Origin: Staphylococcus carnosus
Lineage (GTDB): Bacteria > Bacillota > Bacilli > Staphylococcales > Staphylococcaceae
DNA length: 64,000 bases
Assembly: GCF_900458435.1 (NCBI RefSeq)
Contig: NZ_UHCT01000001.1
Span: 1,798,001-1,862,000 of the forward strand
Direction: 5' to 3'
Shown here: positions 31,244 through 41,168 of the stretch, piece by piece
Layout of the letters: every line of letters begins with the position of its first letter
How positions within the stretch are numbered: position 1 is the stretch's first letter
Notes under the pieces: model-generated
What the model was told of the DNA's origin: nothing
The model's input: the letters and a program-made list of their open reading frames with translations, nothing else
Database searches by the model: none
Made by a program: the position numbers and the translations under genes

Positions 31244-32063
31244 ATTGTTTGTATCTTGCGTGCAGTGCTTCAAGTGTCTCTCTTTCAGAAAGCATATGCT
31301 TATTCAAAATTTCTTCATGCACTGCTGCATTGCCGACAAGTACTGAATGCGGTTGTGTCAGTTCTAAAGGTCTGCCTAATAAATCTGAACCTACACCGCC
31401 GACTTCATTTAAAATAATCAAACCGCCTGCAAAATCCCAAGGTTGCAGTCTTGGAGTCATATATGCAGCGAGTTTGCCTCGCGCAACATTTACGATTTCT
31501 AAAGCTGCTGAACCGTATGCCCGTGCGCTTCTCGCATCATCTACTACCTTTTTGAATATAACACCTATTTGCGGCTTTGTTAACCAGTTTGGATTAATTC
31601 CAATTAAACTTTTCTTCAATTCACTGCCTGCAATCGGTTTCAATGGATGTTCATTGACAAAAGCACCCTCACCAACTTTGGCATGATATAATTTGTCATT
31701 CATTACATCATATACAAATCCTGCATAAGGTTTGCCGTCATTATATATACCAATCGAGATTGCAAAATTTTCTTGCTGATGCACAAAATTTAATGTGCCA
31801 TCAATCGGATCAATCACCCATACAATACCTTCAGGTTTTAATTCAGACATCGGCATGCCGTGTCCTTCTTCCCCTATCACCTGTGCATCTGGATAATTGT
31901 CGATGATATTATTATAGATAAAATCCTCTGTCGCTTTGTCGACGTTTGTCACTAAGTCATTAGGATTGGATTTAGTTTCAATATCAATGTCTTCTTGCAT
32001 CATTTTTCGAATATTATTACCCGCTTCAATCACGAGTCCTTTTGCATAATCATATACTGCCAC
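31242..32063 (-). CDS. suhB: Inositol monophosphatase family protein
   Basis: A 273-residue Mg-dependent phosphatase. Diagnostic motifs are GEEGHG, the metal-binding WVIDPIDGTLNFVH (about 86-99) and WDFAGGLIILNEVGG near the C-terminus. It should act on inositol phosphates or related sugar phosphates; in bacteria SuhB-type proteins may also act on other substrates. The GTG start at 32063, behind AAAGGGGTG, begins MAVYDYAKGL and gives the usual length; an upstream ATG would add 23 residues without a site. Confidence 0.88.
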   Translation of the reverse strand: MAVYDYAKGLVIEAGNNIRKMMQEDIDIETKSNPNDLVTNVDKATEDFIYNNIIDNYPDAQVIGEEGHGMPMSELKPEGIVWVIDPIDGTLNFVHQQENFAISIGIYNDGKPYAGFVYDVMNDKLYHAKVGEGAFVNEHPLKPIAGSELKKSLIGINPNWLTKPQIGVIFKKVVDDARSARAYGSAALEIVNVARGKLAAYMTPRLQPWDFAGGLIILNEVGGVGSDLLGRPLELTQPHSVLVGNAAVHEEILNKHMLSERETLEALHARYKQ

Positions 32064-32224
32064 TTGCGAACACCCCTTTATTGATATTATGAACTTTATT
32101 GTTACTAACATAACATTTTCTCTATCAAACACATAAAACTATACTGTCTGCAATTGCATCTGCTCTGATTGGATATTAAAACTATGCTACAATGTTTTCA
32201 ATACACCTACACAGGAGGTAAACC

Positions 32225-32836
32225 ATGTCTAAATATACTTTTACTCAAAAAAACTTTAAAGTCTTTGAAGTGCCAGGCTTAGAAGGACGCATGTCAGCCA
32301 TTGAATCTGAAATTCAACCTAAACTTGCGGCACTTGGCACATACTTTACAGATTTCTTAAATACACACACACCTGACGAATTCTATGCACATATTGCGAA
32401 ACATGCACGTCGTACAGTCAATCCGCCTAAAGATACTTGGGTCGCTTTTTCTACCAATAAACGCGGTTATAAAATGCTGCCTCATTTTCAAATCGGCTTA
32501 TATGAAGACCAGGTCTTTGTGATGTTCGGTGTTATGCATGAAGCTAAAAACAAAAACCATTATATTGAGGTTTTTGAAAAACACTTTGACGAAATTGAAA
32601 ACTTGCCGGATGATTATCGGATTTGTACAGATCACGTTAAGATGGAAAAACCGCTTATCAAAGATCTTTCGACCGATGAATTAAAAGAAGCTTTGCATCG
32701 GGCACATCAGTTGAAAAAAGGCGAATTTTTCATTGCACGTACATTATCTCCTAAAGCACCTGAACTTAAAACTGATAAAGCTTTTAAAAGTTATCTAGAA
32801 GATACTTTTGATCATTTACTTAAGTTTTACTCATAA
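32225..32836 (+). CDS. DUF1054 family protein (UPF0637)
   Basis: A 203-residue soluble protein of the DUF1054/UPF0637 family ([18 protein letters not shown] at about 9-26, [29 protein letters not shown] around 60-90). The family is confined to Firmicutes and has a solved alpha/beta fold but no assigned activity. CAGGAGG precedes the ATG. It is divergent from suhB and followed by a terminator. Confidence 0.85.
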   Translation: MSKYTFTQKNFKVFEVPGLEGRMSAIESEIQPKLAALGTYFTDFLNTHTPDEFYAHIAKHARRTVNPPKDTWVAFSTNKRGYKMLPHFQIGLYEDQVFVMFGVMHEAKNKNHYIEVFEKHFDEIENLPDDYRICTDHVKMEKPLIKDLSTDELKEALHRAHQLKKGEFFIARTLSPKAPELKTDKAFKSYLEDTFDHLLKFYS

Positions 32837-32877
32837 TAGCATATTTAAATGCTTATAACTACACTCAGGATTATTTT

Positions 32878-32917
32878 AGTGCCTTTTCTGTATGAACAAC
32901 AGATGAGGTGCTTTTTT
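32878..32917 (+). terminator. Terminator of the DUF1054 gene
   Basis: AGTGCC plus TCTGT pairs with ACAGA plus GGTGCT (32878-32912), followed by TTTTT. Confidence 0.82.
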
Positions 32918-32968
32918 ATTGTTTGAAATTGTGTCGTTCTCCGCTAAAAAAGCATTCACATTAAATTT

Positions 32969-33002
32969 TTAGGTTGACCTAACTTTATTTTTACTTTATT
33001 AT
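32969..33002 (+). promoter_or_regulatory. mntH promoter with overlapping MntR-like operator
   Basis: A palindrome TTAGGT-TG-ACCTAA (32969-32982) overlaps the -35 box TTGACC (32974-32979). A 17-base spacer leads to the -10 box TATTAT (32997-33002). The palindrome resembles DtxR/MntR operators in staphylococci, which repress Mn uptake when Mn(II) is plentiful. Promoter geometry is seen directly; MntR assignment is inferred from the gene it precedes. Confidence 0.78.
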
Positions 33003-33041
33003 GGAACAATATTAGAAGTATTAGAAGCGGAGGTGACCTTC

Positions 33042-34385
33042 TTGAGCAAAAGACAGGTCAAATATGATACTGACAGTTTAGATGAAGTAAACAATTCTGT
33101 CAGCTTTAATTCCAACAGCAGCATTAAACAAAAATTCTTGTCTTTCTTAGGACCAGGGTTGCTTGTCGCTGTTGGCTATATGGATCCGGGAAACTGGATT
33201 ACATCCATGCAAGGCGGCGCGAAATACGGATATATCTTGCTATTCATTATCCTTGTTTCCAGTTTGTCTGCAATGCTCTTACAAAGTATGACGGTAAGAT
33301 TAGGTATTGCTTCCGGTTATGACTTAGCCCAAGTCACGAAACATTACTTAAACAAACCATTAGGTTATGTATTCTGGATTATAGCTGAACTCGCAATTAT
33401 CGCAACCGATATCGCTGAAGTCATCGGGAGTGCAATTGCACTTGACCTATTATTCGGAATTCCATTAATTGTAGGCGCAATTATTACTGTCTTAGATGTA
33501 TTTATACTTTTATTCATTATGAAATTCGGCTTTAGAAAAATCGAAGCCATTGTCGGTGCACTCATTTTTACAGTGTTGGCAATCTTCATTTTTGAAGTTT
33601 ATATCGCCTCTCCTGATGTGACACGTATTTTGAATGGGTTTATACCAAGCAGTAAAATCATTACAGAACACGGCGCTTTATATATCGCATTAGGTATTGT
33701 GGGCGCTACAATCATGCCGCATAACTTATATTTACATTCATCCATCGTACAATCACGTACTTATGACAGAAAAGATGAAGACTCAAAAGCACAAGCAATC
33801 AAATACGCAACAATTGACTCAAATATTCAATTGAGTATCGCATTTGTTATAAACTGTCTACTGCTTGTACTTGGTGCTGCATTGTTCTTTGGCGGCAATT
33901 CTGAAAGCTTAGGCGGATTTTATGATTTATACCATGCATTGAAAACACAACCTCTTTTAGGGGCATCATTAGGCGGCCTGATGAGTACATTGTTTGCTGT
34001 TGCATTATTAGCTTCAGGACAAAACTCTACAATTACAGGTACGTTAGCCGGTCAAATAGTAATGGAAGGATTTATCAATTTAAAAATTCCTAACTGGTTG
34101 AATCGTTTAATCACACGTGCAATTGCTGTAATCCCTGTCATTGTTTGTTTAATTATTTTCCATGGCAACGAAGCAATGATGGAACAATTACTTGTATTTT
34201 CTCAAGTATTTTTAAGTATTGCTTTGCCATTCTCATTAATCCCATTACAACTCGCTACAAACAACTCAGATTTAATGGGACGTTTTAAAAATAAATTATG
34301 GATTAACATCGTATCTTGGACTTTAATCGTCATACTTAGCGCTTTGAATATTCACTTGATTATTCAAACGTTCCAAGAGCTTTAA
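33042..34385 (+). CDS. mntH: Nramp-family Mn(II) transporter
   Basis: A 447-residue proton-coupled divalent metal importer with eleven or so transmembrane helices. Helix 1 carries the metal-binding DPGNW ([17 protein letters not shown]) and helix 6 carries [28 protein letters not shown] is the transport signature loop. The TTG start at 33042, behind GGAGGTG, is preferred over the GTG at 33033 that is part of that site. The gene is monocistronic between its operator-promoter and a strong terminator. Confidence 0.94.
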   Translation: MSKRQVKYDTDSLDEVNNSVSFNSNSSIKQKFLSFLGPGLLVAVGYMDPGNWITSMQGGAKYGYILLFIILVSSLSAMLLQSMTVRLGIASGYDLAQVTKHYLNKPLGYVFWIIAELAIIATDIAEVIGSAIALDLLFGIPLIVGAIITVLDVFILLFIMKFGFRKIEAIVGALIFTVLAIFIFEVYIASPDVTRILNGFIPSSKIITEHGALYIALGIVGATIMPHNLYLHSSIVQSRTYDRKDEDSKAQAIKYATIDSNIQLSIAFVINCLLLVLGAALFFGGNSESLGGFYDLYHALKTQPLLGASLGGLMSTLFAVALLASGQNSTITGTLAGQIVMEGFINLKIPNWLNRLITRAIAVIPVIVCLIIFHGNEAMMEQLLVFSQVFLSIALPFSLIPLQLATNNSDLMGRFKNKLWINIVSWTLIVILSALNIHLIIQTFQEL

Positions 34386-34390
34386 TCTCA

Positions 34391-34434
34391 AAAAATAATC
34401 CTCGATTCATTTAAGAGTCGAGGATTATTTTTTT
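34391..34434. terminator. Bidirectional terminator mntH / DUF4064 gene
   Basis: AATAATCCTCGA pairs with TCGAGGATTATT (34391-34428), with A-rich and T-rich flanks; it serves the convergent mntH and the minus-strand gene. Confidence 0.9.
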
Positions 34435-34436
34435 GT

Positions 34437-35237
34437 CTAATTTTTATTGTCATCGTCTAAATCATGACGGCTTGGTTTTTCATCATCATTACGTCTGCGT
34501 TGACTAGTTAAATCATTGTTGCTGATGTCATCTTTTTTATCTTCATAGAAAGTTTCTTCTCTTTCTTCAGAGAATTCAGTTCCATTTTTATCATATCCAT
34601 GAGCCTCTGTATAAATACGTTTTTCTTTAGGCTCTTGATTGTCATCTTTTTGATGACTTTCATCATGTTTTTTGCCGCCTAAAATACCACTTTCACGTCT
34701 TTCTCTTTCTTTACGATTGTGTTCTGCATGTTCTGCTTCAGAAAAATGTTCAGGGTCTTCTAAGTTAGGATCTACTTTACCTTTTTTCTGTGCTTCATCT
34801 AAATCATCATACTTACTTGTCGTCGCATCGAAATAACCATGTTCTCTATCATATTCTTGGTTTTCAATATGCTTTTTCTGGCTTCTTCTAACAAATAACA
34901 TAATACCTGCAATGAAGAATAGAATTGTAGCAATAAAGTTTGATAAGAATATGCCGACGATTGCTGCAATAACAAGTAAAATACCACCTATAATGCGGTT
35001 CTTTTTACTTAGTACAATACCTACTGCCGCAATAAGTGCTACAACAATCAATGCTACTGCTTCAAAAATCATTGATTCTTGTAAGTATGAACTAGACATA
35101 CTTGTATCGCCTTGTTTTAATAATATTTTAGATAAAGTACCTTTACCTAATGTTAAACCGATTAGGAATAACAATGTGTAAAGTAGTGTTAATCCTACAC
35201 CAATCCAACCTATCACTCTCTCTAATTTTCTATTCAT
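34437..35237 (-). CDS. DUF4064-like membrane protein with charged tail
   Basis: A 266-residue protein. The N-terminal half (about 1-125) has four transmembrane helices, beginning ERVIGWIGVGLTLLYTLLFLIGL. The C-terminal half is cytosolic, very polar and rich in Lys, Asp, Glu and His (for example YDDLDEAQKKGKV, KHDESHQKDDNQEPKEKR), probably disordered. The ATG at 35237 follows AGGAGGG. No enzyme motif is visible. It is related in layout to the next upstream gene, and I infer an envelope role without evidence for a specific one. Confidence 0.72.
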   Translation of the reverse strand: MNRKLERVIGWIGVGLTLLYTLLFLIGLTLGKGTLSKILLKQGDTSMSSSYLQESMIFEAVALIVVALIAAVGIVLSKKNRIIGGILLVIAAIVGIFLSNFIATILFFIAGIMLFVRRSQKKHIENQEYDREHGYFDATTSKYDDLDEAQKKGKVDPNLEDPEHFSEAEHAEHNRKERERRESGILGGKKHDESHQKDDNQEPKEKRIYTEAHGYDKNGTEFSEEREETFYEDKKDDISNNDLTSQRRRNDDEKPSRHDLDDDNKN

Positions 35238-35447
35238 GGATTTACCCTCCTGATTAGGCAAGATCGAGGTTGCATTATTAAATTTTAGCTGTTTCGCTAA
35301 CCTCAGCCGTTAAATTAAGGCCATTTAAAACTGGTCTTATAATCGTACATACCCTGTCAACTTCTGATTAAGCATGTATTGTTTCAAATTACAACTAATT
35401 ATTTAATTAATTACTTTATAATTCTTTGGATTGTTGAAATTTAAAAA

Positions 35448-35491
35448 TAACGGTTATGTTACACTCTTAAAAAGTGTCTACATAACCGTTA
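35448..35491 (-). terminator. Terminator of the larger DUF4064-like gene
   Basis: TAACGGTTATGT plus ACACT pairs with AGTGT plus ACATAACCGTTA (35448-35491). It sits 13 bases past the minus-strand gene end, so the two DUF4064-like genes are separate transcription units or attenuated. The 160 bases to the left hold the leader of the smaller gene; a TTGACA lies on the minus strand near 35357 but without a well-spaced -10. Confidence 0.82.
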
Positions 35492-35503
35492 CTTAATTAT
35501 TAT

Positions 35504-36688
35504 TTATTTTTCTTCCTTATTTTCATCCGTTTTTTCTTCAACGCTTTCTTGAGGTGTTTTATCATTTGATGGTTGTTCTGTATCCTCAGGTTTACTTTGA
35601 CTGAATGAACGACGCTCTTCAAAATTCATACGACGTTGGTTTATAGCACTTGGACGTTGTTTTCGTAATTCTTTCGCACGCTTTTTACGTTCTTTCTTTT
35701 CACGTTTGCGTGCAGCCTTTTCTTCAGGTGTTTCACCTTTACGTGGTTCATTCACACGGTTTTGAATTTCTTCCGGCTCATTGTTCCCTTCAATTTCATC
35801 AATACGCGCTTGTTCACGTTCATATCGATCCATTTCTTGCTGTTCTTTGACTTCATCTGGTGATTTTTGTTTGTATTTAGCTTGGCGTGAAAGAAATTGC
35901 GGCTCTTCTTCAAGGTTATCAGATGCTTGTGCATCTGCATGTTCACTTTCTGGTTCATCCTTAAACTCAGAAGCTGTATAAGCAGCTCCTTCACCATCTC
36001 TTCTAGGTTGATAAACGCGCGTATCATCTTCCTCTTCAGCAAGTTCTCTGTCACGTTTTTCATAAGCAGGTTCGTGACGTGGACGTCTGCCGGTTTCATC
36101 ATCAACAAAGTCTTCATGGCGTCTGCTTCCTCTATCGTGTTCACCGTGATTATAATAATCGTCTCGTCCATAATCATAATCACGATCATAAGGACCGTAA
36201 CCGCCAGGATAATACGGCACCGTTTCTACACGATCCTTACGTGCAAACATCATGATTGCTACGATAAAGAAGAGCACTGGAATTATTACTGTTGCAAGTA
36301 ATAAAACAAGCGGTAATGTAATGATTGATGCGATTAAGAATAAAATTCCTGACAGCACTCTGATATTCATAGAAATAAGTGCTAAGAATGATATTAATAA
36401 GCATACAATTAAATATACAATAACTGCCCAAATTCCATTTTGAAGCCAGATAACAAATTGTGTTGTATTGAGTCCATTATTTGTCAAAATTTGTTGTGCA
36501 AATTCATTATTGGTTAATGTTTGTTCTAATTTTTGAATGGATGTGTCATTGCTGAATGAAACAAGTGCAATAAACATCGTTGCTACTGTAAGCAGCAATA
36601 AACCTATCCAGTTCAGCCACCCCAGTACTTTTTCAGCCACTCTGCTCACTGGCCGTTTGATTTGTGTGTATTGTGGTTCTCCAGACAT
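35504..36688 (-). CDS. Larger DUF4064-like membrane protein with disordered charged tail
   Basis: A 394-residue protein. The first roughly 150 residues hold four transmembrane helices (KVLGWLNWIGLLLLTVATMFIALV onwards). The remaining roughly 240 residues are cytosolic and of extreme composition: a Tyr/Gly/Asp/Arg segment (GGYGPYDRDYDYGRDD), then long Glu/Arg/Lys stretches (KAARKREKKERKKRAKELRK), then acidic repeats. The ATG at 36688 follows GGGAG. No catalytic motif is visible. Same architecture as its downstream neighbour, suggesting an old duplication. Confidence 0.72.
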   Translation of the reverse strand: MSGEPQYTQIKRPVSRVAEKVLGWLNWIGLLLLTVATMFIALVSFSNDTSIQKLEQTLTNNEFAQQILTNNGLNTTQFVIWLQNGIWAVIVYLIVCLLISFLALISMNIRVLSGILFLIASIITLPLVLLLATVIIPVLFFIVAIMMFARKDRVETVPYYPGGYGPYDRDYDYGRDDYYNHGEHDRGSRRHEDFVDDETGRRPRHEPAYEKRDRELAEEEDDTRVYQPRRDGEGAAYTASEFKDEPESEHADAQASDNLEEEPQFLSRQAKYKQKSPDEVKEQQEMDRYEREQARIDEIEGNNEPEEIQNRVNEPRKGETPEEKAARKREKKERKKRAKELRKQRPSAINQRRMNFEERRSFSQSKPEDTEQPSNDKTPQESVEEKTDENKEEK

Positions 36689-36718
36689 CACTAACACTCC
36701 CTATTACATTTTACTTAT

Positions 36719-37792
36719 CTATTGTAACGTCATTTTAAAATTCAAAAAATGCTCGTTATAATCACTTAGAATATCTTTACCCAAATCTTTATATACTTCA
36801 AGCCTATTTTGGGTATCTTTTGTTGGATAAAATCGATGATCATTCCGAATTTCAGCTGGTAATTTTTGCGCAGCTGCTTTATTTGGTGTCGCATAACCGA
36901 CCCATTCTGTATTCTGCTTGCTGTTTTGCGCATCCAATAAGAAATTGATAAATTGATATGCCCCTTCTTTATTTTGAGCTGTTTTAGGGATTACCATATT
37001 ATCAAACCATAAATTAGAACCTTCTTTCGGTACTACATAATTGAATTCAGGATGCTCTTGCACAATCGGTGCTGCAGTACCACTCCAAACAACAGCAATA
37101 TTTGCTTCATGTTGTTCGAGCATCATGGTAACTTCATCTCCGACTACACCTTTTACTTGCGGAGCAAGGTGGTTCAAATCATTTTCCGCTTCTTGCAGAT
37201 GTTTCGGATTCGTATCATTAAGACTATATCCTAATTTATTTAAACTCATGCCCATAATTTCTCGGGCACCGTCCACTAATATAATATCATTTTTAAACTT
37301 AGGATTATATAAACTACGCCAACTTGTAAAATCTTCTTTTGGATAAGCATTTTTATTATAAATAATACCTACCGTTCCGAAAAAGTAAGGCACTGAATAA
37401 CGATTGTGTCGATCATAATCCATGTTCAAATAGTTCGGATCCAAATTCTTCATATTCGGCAGCTTTTGATGATTCAGCGGTAATAACAAATGACCTTTTT
37501 TCATCTTTTGAACAGTGTATTCACTTGGGAATGCCACATCATAATGCGTCCCGCCATTTCGGATTTTTGCTTCCATTGCTTCGTTTGAATCAAATGTTTC
37601 ATAAACGACTTTGATGCCACTTTCTTTTTCAAATTTCTTAATCAAATCAGGATCGATATATTCTCCCCAGTTATAAACATAAATCTTTTTACCTGTTTTT
37701 TGATTATCCTCTGAACTATACCATTTACTGAGACCGAGAAATATAAGACCGAGTATCAATGCACCGATAATTAATTGAACAAATTTTTTCAT
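36719..37792 (-). CDS. potD: Spermidine/putrescine-binding protein PotD
   Basis: A 357-residue extracytoplasmic solute-binding protein. After an N-terminal hydrophobic helix (about 5-24), mature sequence starts with IYVYNWGEYIDPDLIKKFEKESG, the standard PotD entry, and ends with substrate-site residues in WFDNMVIPKTAQNKEGAYQFINFLLD. There is no cysteine in the signal region, so it looks membrane anchored by an uncleaved helix rather than lipidated. It is the last gene of the pot operon; its ATG overlaps potC by four bases. Confidence 0.92.
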   Translation of the reverse strand: MKKFVQLIIGALILGLIFLGLSKWYSSEDNQKTGKKIYVYNWGEYIDPDLIKKFEKESGIKVVYETFDSNEAMEAKIRNGGTHYDVAFPSEYTVQKMKKGHLLLPLNHQKLPNMKNLDPNYLNMDYDRHNRYSVPYFFGTVGIIYNKNAYPKEDFTSWRSLYNPKFKNDIILVDGAREIMGMSLNKLGYSLNDTNPKHLQEAENDLNHLAPQVKGVVGDEVTMMLEQHEANIAVVWSGTAAPIVQEHPEFNYVVPKEGSNLWFDNMVIPKTAQNKEGAYQFINFLLDAQNSKQNTEWVGYATPNKAAAQKLPAEIRNDHRFYPTKDTQNRLEVYKDLGKDILSDYNEHFLNFKMTLQ

Positions 37793-38601
37793 CGCATGAT
37801 ACCTCGTTTCATTGTTAGTCTGCGCTTAGTAAATCGTTGAACAAGATAATAACCTAAAATACCGATAATAATCACCATAAAGATCAATGTTGAAATTGCA
37901 TTGATTTCCATACTGATACCTTTACGGGCCATAGCATACACTTCTACTGACAAGACACTAAAACCATTACCCGTCACGAAAAAGCTCACAGTAAAGTCAT
38001 CTAACGAATAAGTAAGCGCCATGAAAAATCCAGCAATCACAGCAGGCATTAAGTTAGGCAGCATCACTCGATTTAAAATCTGCCACTCACTCGCACCTAA
38101 ATCTCGCGCAGCATCAAACATATGCTGATTCATATCATAAAGTTGCGGCAAGATAATAATCACTACAATCGGGATACAAAAAGCAATATGCGAAATTAAA
38201 ACTGTCCAAAAGCCAAGTCCTAATCCTGTAAAATGACCGATTGCTGTAAACATAATTAAAAATGATGCACCAATCACGACATCAGATGAAACAAGCAACA
38301 CATTATTCAACGTCAAGAAAGTTAAACGTAATTTCTTTTGACGTAATTGATACAAGGCAATCGCACCAAGTGTACCGATAACTGTTGAGATAGAAGCAGC
38401 CAACAATGCTACTGCTATCGTATTAAAGAGAATCGACATCAAACGATCATCTTGGAAAAGTGTTTGGTAGTGCTCTAATGTAAATCCTTCAAAATGAATC
38501 ATATTTCCGGCTGAGTTAAATGAATATACCATCAAGAAAATGATTGGTATATATAATCCGATAATTAATAAGCCAAGATATAATTTACCATACCATTTCA
38601 T
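37789..38601 (-). CDS. potC: Spermidine/putrescine ABC transporter permease PotC
   Basis: A 270-residue inner-membrane permease with six helices and the EAA-type cytoplasmic loop (EARDLGASEWQILNRVMLPNLMPAVIAG-like: AARDLGASEWQILNRVMLPN, about 165-184) that docks on PotA. N-terminus LYLGLLIIGLYIPIIFLMVYSFN is typical of PotC. ATGA overlaps at both ends with potB and potD indicate tight translational coupling. Confidence 0.93.
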   Translation of the reverse strand: MKWYGKLYLGLLIIGLYIPIIFLMVYSFNSAGNMIHFEGFTLEHYQTLFQDDRLMSILFNTIAVALLAASISTVIGTLGAIALYQLRQKKLRLTFLTLNNVLLVSSDVVIGASFLIMFTAIGHFTGLGLGFWTVLISHIAFCIPIVVIIILPQLYDMNQHMFDAARDLGASEWQILNRVMLPNLMPAVIAGFFMALTYSLDDFTVSFFVTGNGFSVLSVEVYAMARKGISMEINAISTLIFMVIIIGILGYYLVQRFTKRRLTMKRGIMR

Positions 38602-39404
38602 GAACGTCTGCCTCCTTCATTACCGGACTTTGTAATAATCAGAACTACTGCCATAAAGACAATCAAAGCAATCGCAATGGTAGAGCCCATGCCATAGTTT
38701 TGAATGGTTAAAAATTGTTCTTCTATGGATGTCCCGATATTCATCACTTTGTTTCCAGCGATTAATCTCGTAATCATGAAGAGTGACAAAGCAGGAATAA
38801 AAGTGACTTGAATTCCTGATAACACGCCTTCTTTAGTTAGCGGCAAAATAATTTTTCTGAAAGTCGTCCATTTCCCCGCTCCAAGATCACTCGCAGCTTG
38901 AAATAAATTTTCCGGAATTGTTTTCATACTGTTGAAGATAGGCAAAATCATGAATGGAATATAAATATAACTTGCTACAATAACAAAAGCAGGTGCCGTA
39001 AACAGCAATTCCGCTTTCGGAAGATGCAACCAACCTAGAATTTGATTGATAATACCATCATGACTGAAAATCCCGATAAATGCATACGTCTTGAGAAGTA
39101 AATTAATCCATGTCGGTATAATGAGAACCAAAATCCATAAGTTTTGATTTACAGAATTGCGAATAAAATACGCTGCTGGATAACTGATGATTAAAGTAAC
39201 AAGTGTAATAATAGCTGCATATAAAATTGAGTAAGCCATCATTTTAAAATAGCGCATCGAAAATATCTGTTCATAATTCGCAAAACTAAAATGTCCGTGT
39301 ATGTCGATAAAAGAAAAGTAAACAAGCAAAATTACTGGAATAATAATGAACCCGATCATCCAAATGATATAAGGAATAAACAACCACTTATTCATCTTGC
39401 TCAT
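38598..39404 (-). CDS. potB: Spermidine/putrescine ABC transporter permease PotB
   Basis: A 268-residue permease with six helices and the EAA loop [20 protein letters not shown] (about 180-199). It pairs with PotC to form the channel. I use the ATG at 39404, preceded by GAGGAA inside the end of potA; the coding region thus overlaps potA by 17 bases. The end overlaps potC by four bases. Confidence 0.92.
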   Translation of the reverse strand: MSKMNKWLFIPYIIWMIGFIIIPVILLVYFSFIDIHGHFSFANYEQIFSMRYFKMMAYSILYAAIITLVTLIISYPAAYFIRNSVNQNLWILVLIIPTWINLLLKTYAFIGIFSHDGIINQILGWLHLPKAELLFTAPAFVIVASYIYIPFMILPIFNSMKTIPENLFQAASDLGAGKWTTFRKIILPLTKEGVLSGIQVTFIPALSLFMITRLIAGNKVMNIGTSIEEQFLTIQNYGMGSTIAIALIVFMAVVLIITKSGNEGGRRS

Positions 39405-40491
39405 TGTCTGTTTCCTCATAACTTTCTATACGTTTATCAAATTCTTCTTCTGTTTCACCTGGTACCATAATGTGAATCGCTTCAGGTTCAAAATAAAGAC
39501 CTACTGTACTGCCGACTTCTGCTTTTTTAGTCGTTTGAATCATCCATTCATATCCTTCTTGGTCAATACAAGTGATTTCATAATGCACACCTCTGAAAAG
39601 CATTGCCTCCACTTTAGCCTGAAACAATCCTTGACCTTGCTGTGTAATTGTTATATCTTCCGGACGAATAACTACTTCAATTTTTTGGCCTGATGGTATC
39701 CCCATATCTACACATTCAATATTTTTGTCATAGATATTCACTAGATAATCTTCGACCATTGTGCCTTCAATAATATTAGACTCTCCAATAAAATCGGCTA
39801 CGAAACGGTTCACTGGTTCATCATAAATATCTAACGGTGTTCCAAATTGCTGAATTTTACCATCTTTTAATACAACAATATAATCACTTAAAGCTAGCGC
39901 TTCTTCTTGGTCATGTGTGACAAAAATAAATGTTATGCCGAGTCGTGATTGTAATGCACGCAGCTCATACTGCATTTCAGTACGCAATTTCAAATCAAGT
40001 GCTGAAAGAGATTCATCTAATAATAAAACTTCAGGTTCATTCACAATAGCACGGGCAATCGCTACACGTTGTTTTTGTCCCCCGCTCATTTCATCAATAT
40101 TACGGTATTCATATCCTTCTAATTTAACCAGCTTCAACGCTTCTTTTACTTTTTCTTTAATTTCAGCATCTTTCTTTTTCTTTAGTTTTAAACCAAATGC
40201 AATATTGTCATACACATTTAAATGCGGAAACAGTGCATAGTCTTGGAAAACAGTATTCACTGTACGTTTATTTGCTGGTATTTTATTAATTGTCTTCCCT
40301 TGATAAATAATTGATCCAGAATCAGCTTGTTCAAATCCTGCAATTAATTTTAAAATAGTTGTTTTTCCGCAACCTGATGGACCTAAAAGCGTATAAAAAT
40401 GGCCAGATTCAAACTCTAAATCAATATCATTTAAAACTTGCTGACCATCAAATTGTTTGCTGACTGATTTTAATGATAATAATGGTGTCAT
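39388..40491 (-). CDS. potA: Spermidine/putrescine ABC transporter ATPase PotA
   Basis: A 367-residue ABC ATPase. Walker [10 protein letters not shown] (about 37-45), Q-loop VFQDYALFP, signature [14 protein letters not shown] (about 134-147), Walker [12 protein letters not shown] and the switch histidine FVTHDQ are intact. A C-terminal TOBE regulatory domain follows (about 275-345). It powers polyamine import with PotBCD. It starts 11 bases after the regulator gene, behind GGAGGAAG. Confidence 0.95.
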   Translation of the reverse strand: MTPLLSLKSVSKQFDGQQVLNDIDLEFESGHFYTLLGPSGCGKTTILKLIAGFEQADSGSIIYQGKTINKIPANKRTVNTVFQDYALFPHLNVYDNIAFGLKLKKKKDAEIKEKVKEALKLVKLEGYEYRNIDEMSGGQKQRVAIARAIVNEPEVLLLDESLSALDLKLRTEMQYELRALQSRLGITFIFVTHDQEEALALSDYIVVLKDGKIQQFGTPLDIYDEPVNRFVADFIGESNIIEGTMVEDYLVNIYDKNIECVDMGIPSGQKIEVVIRPEDITITQQGQGLFQAKVEAMLFRGVHYEITCIDQEGYEWMIQTTKKAEVGSTVGLYFEPEAIHIMVPGETEEEFDKRIESYEETDNEQDE

Positions 40492-40502
40492 CTTTCTTCC
40501 TC

Positions 40503-41042
40503 CTATAAATATGACGCAGTCGCAACAATCATTGCCTTTGCGTAAAGTTCTGTTGTATTTGAAAGTTGATGCTTTTCCTCTGCTTTAAAGTAAAGGGCGT
40601 CACCTTCATGTGCGATATATGTCGCTTCACCTAAAGTTAAAGTCAGCGTTCCTTCTAAACAATAAATAAAAGTGTCTGATTCAGATGGTTTGAATGATTT
40701 GTACGCAGTATTTGGGCGAAGTGTAATTAACAGTGGTTCCATTTCAAAGTCATTAGAGCGGTTAATAGGCCAATTCAAAATATAACCTTCATCATATTCA
40801 TCATAAATAGCTTGTTCTGCTTTTGGATATAATACTTTTTCCTTCGGCTTTTCTTTAAAAAATAATTCTGGAGAAGTGCCGAGTACTTCTAATATATGTA
40901 AAAAGCTTTCCATACTTGGAGAAGATTGACCACTTTCAATCTGTGAAATATATCCTTTAGATAAATCTGTACGTTCAGCTAATTCCTCTTGTGTTAAATC
41001 TTTTATTTTACGTAAGTTACGCAGTTTCTGACCAATATTCAA
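40503..41042 (-). CDS. XRE-family regulator with cupin domain, first gene of the pot operon
   Basis: A 179-residue transcription factor. An N-terminal helix-turn-helix (about 3-60, [32 protein letters not shown]) is joined to a C-terminal cupin sensor (about 105-179, [36 protein letters not shown]). PuuR-like family members sense polyamines or related metabolites. I start at the TTG at 41042 behind AGGTG; the GTG at 41051 lies inside that site. It is cotranscribed with potABCD and probably regulates them. Confidence 0.88.
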   Translation of the reverse strand: MNIGQKLRNLRKIKDLTQEELAERTDLSKGYISQIESGQSSPSMESFLHILEVLGTSPELFFKEKPKEKVLYPKAEQAIYDEYDEGYILNWPINRSNDFEMEPLLITLRPNTAYKSFKPSESDTFIYCLEGTLTLTLGEATYIAHEGDALYFKAEEKHQLSNTTELYAKAMIVATASYL

Positions 41043-41084
41043 ACTGTTCACCTATAACTTTCCAATCCAATTTCCAAAAGAAAA

Positions 41085-41151
41085 AACCTGGATTTGTTTA
41101 CTTTTACTAAACATTAAGTTTAATGCTTAATAAAAATACCAAAATCCAGGT
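41085..41151. promoter_or_regulatory. Terminator of UPF0223 gene overlapping pot operator region
   Basis: CCTGGATTT and AAATCCAGG arms (41087-41150) form a terminator for the minus-strand UPF0223 gene (U-run TTTTTTC downstream). In its loop, at 41108-41129, two 10-base arms (TAAACATTAA and TTAATGCTTA, one mismatch) flank a GT centre. This palindrome lies just upstream of the pot regulator and is a good candidate operator for it. Confidence 0.6.
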
Positions 41152-41168
41152 GAATTTACAATACTAAA

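Noticed and set aside
35340..35365. TTGACA on the minus strand as promoter for the smaller DUF4064-like gene
   Set aside because: The only TATAAG is at 13-base spacing, too short for a sigma-A promoter.
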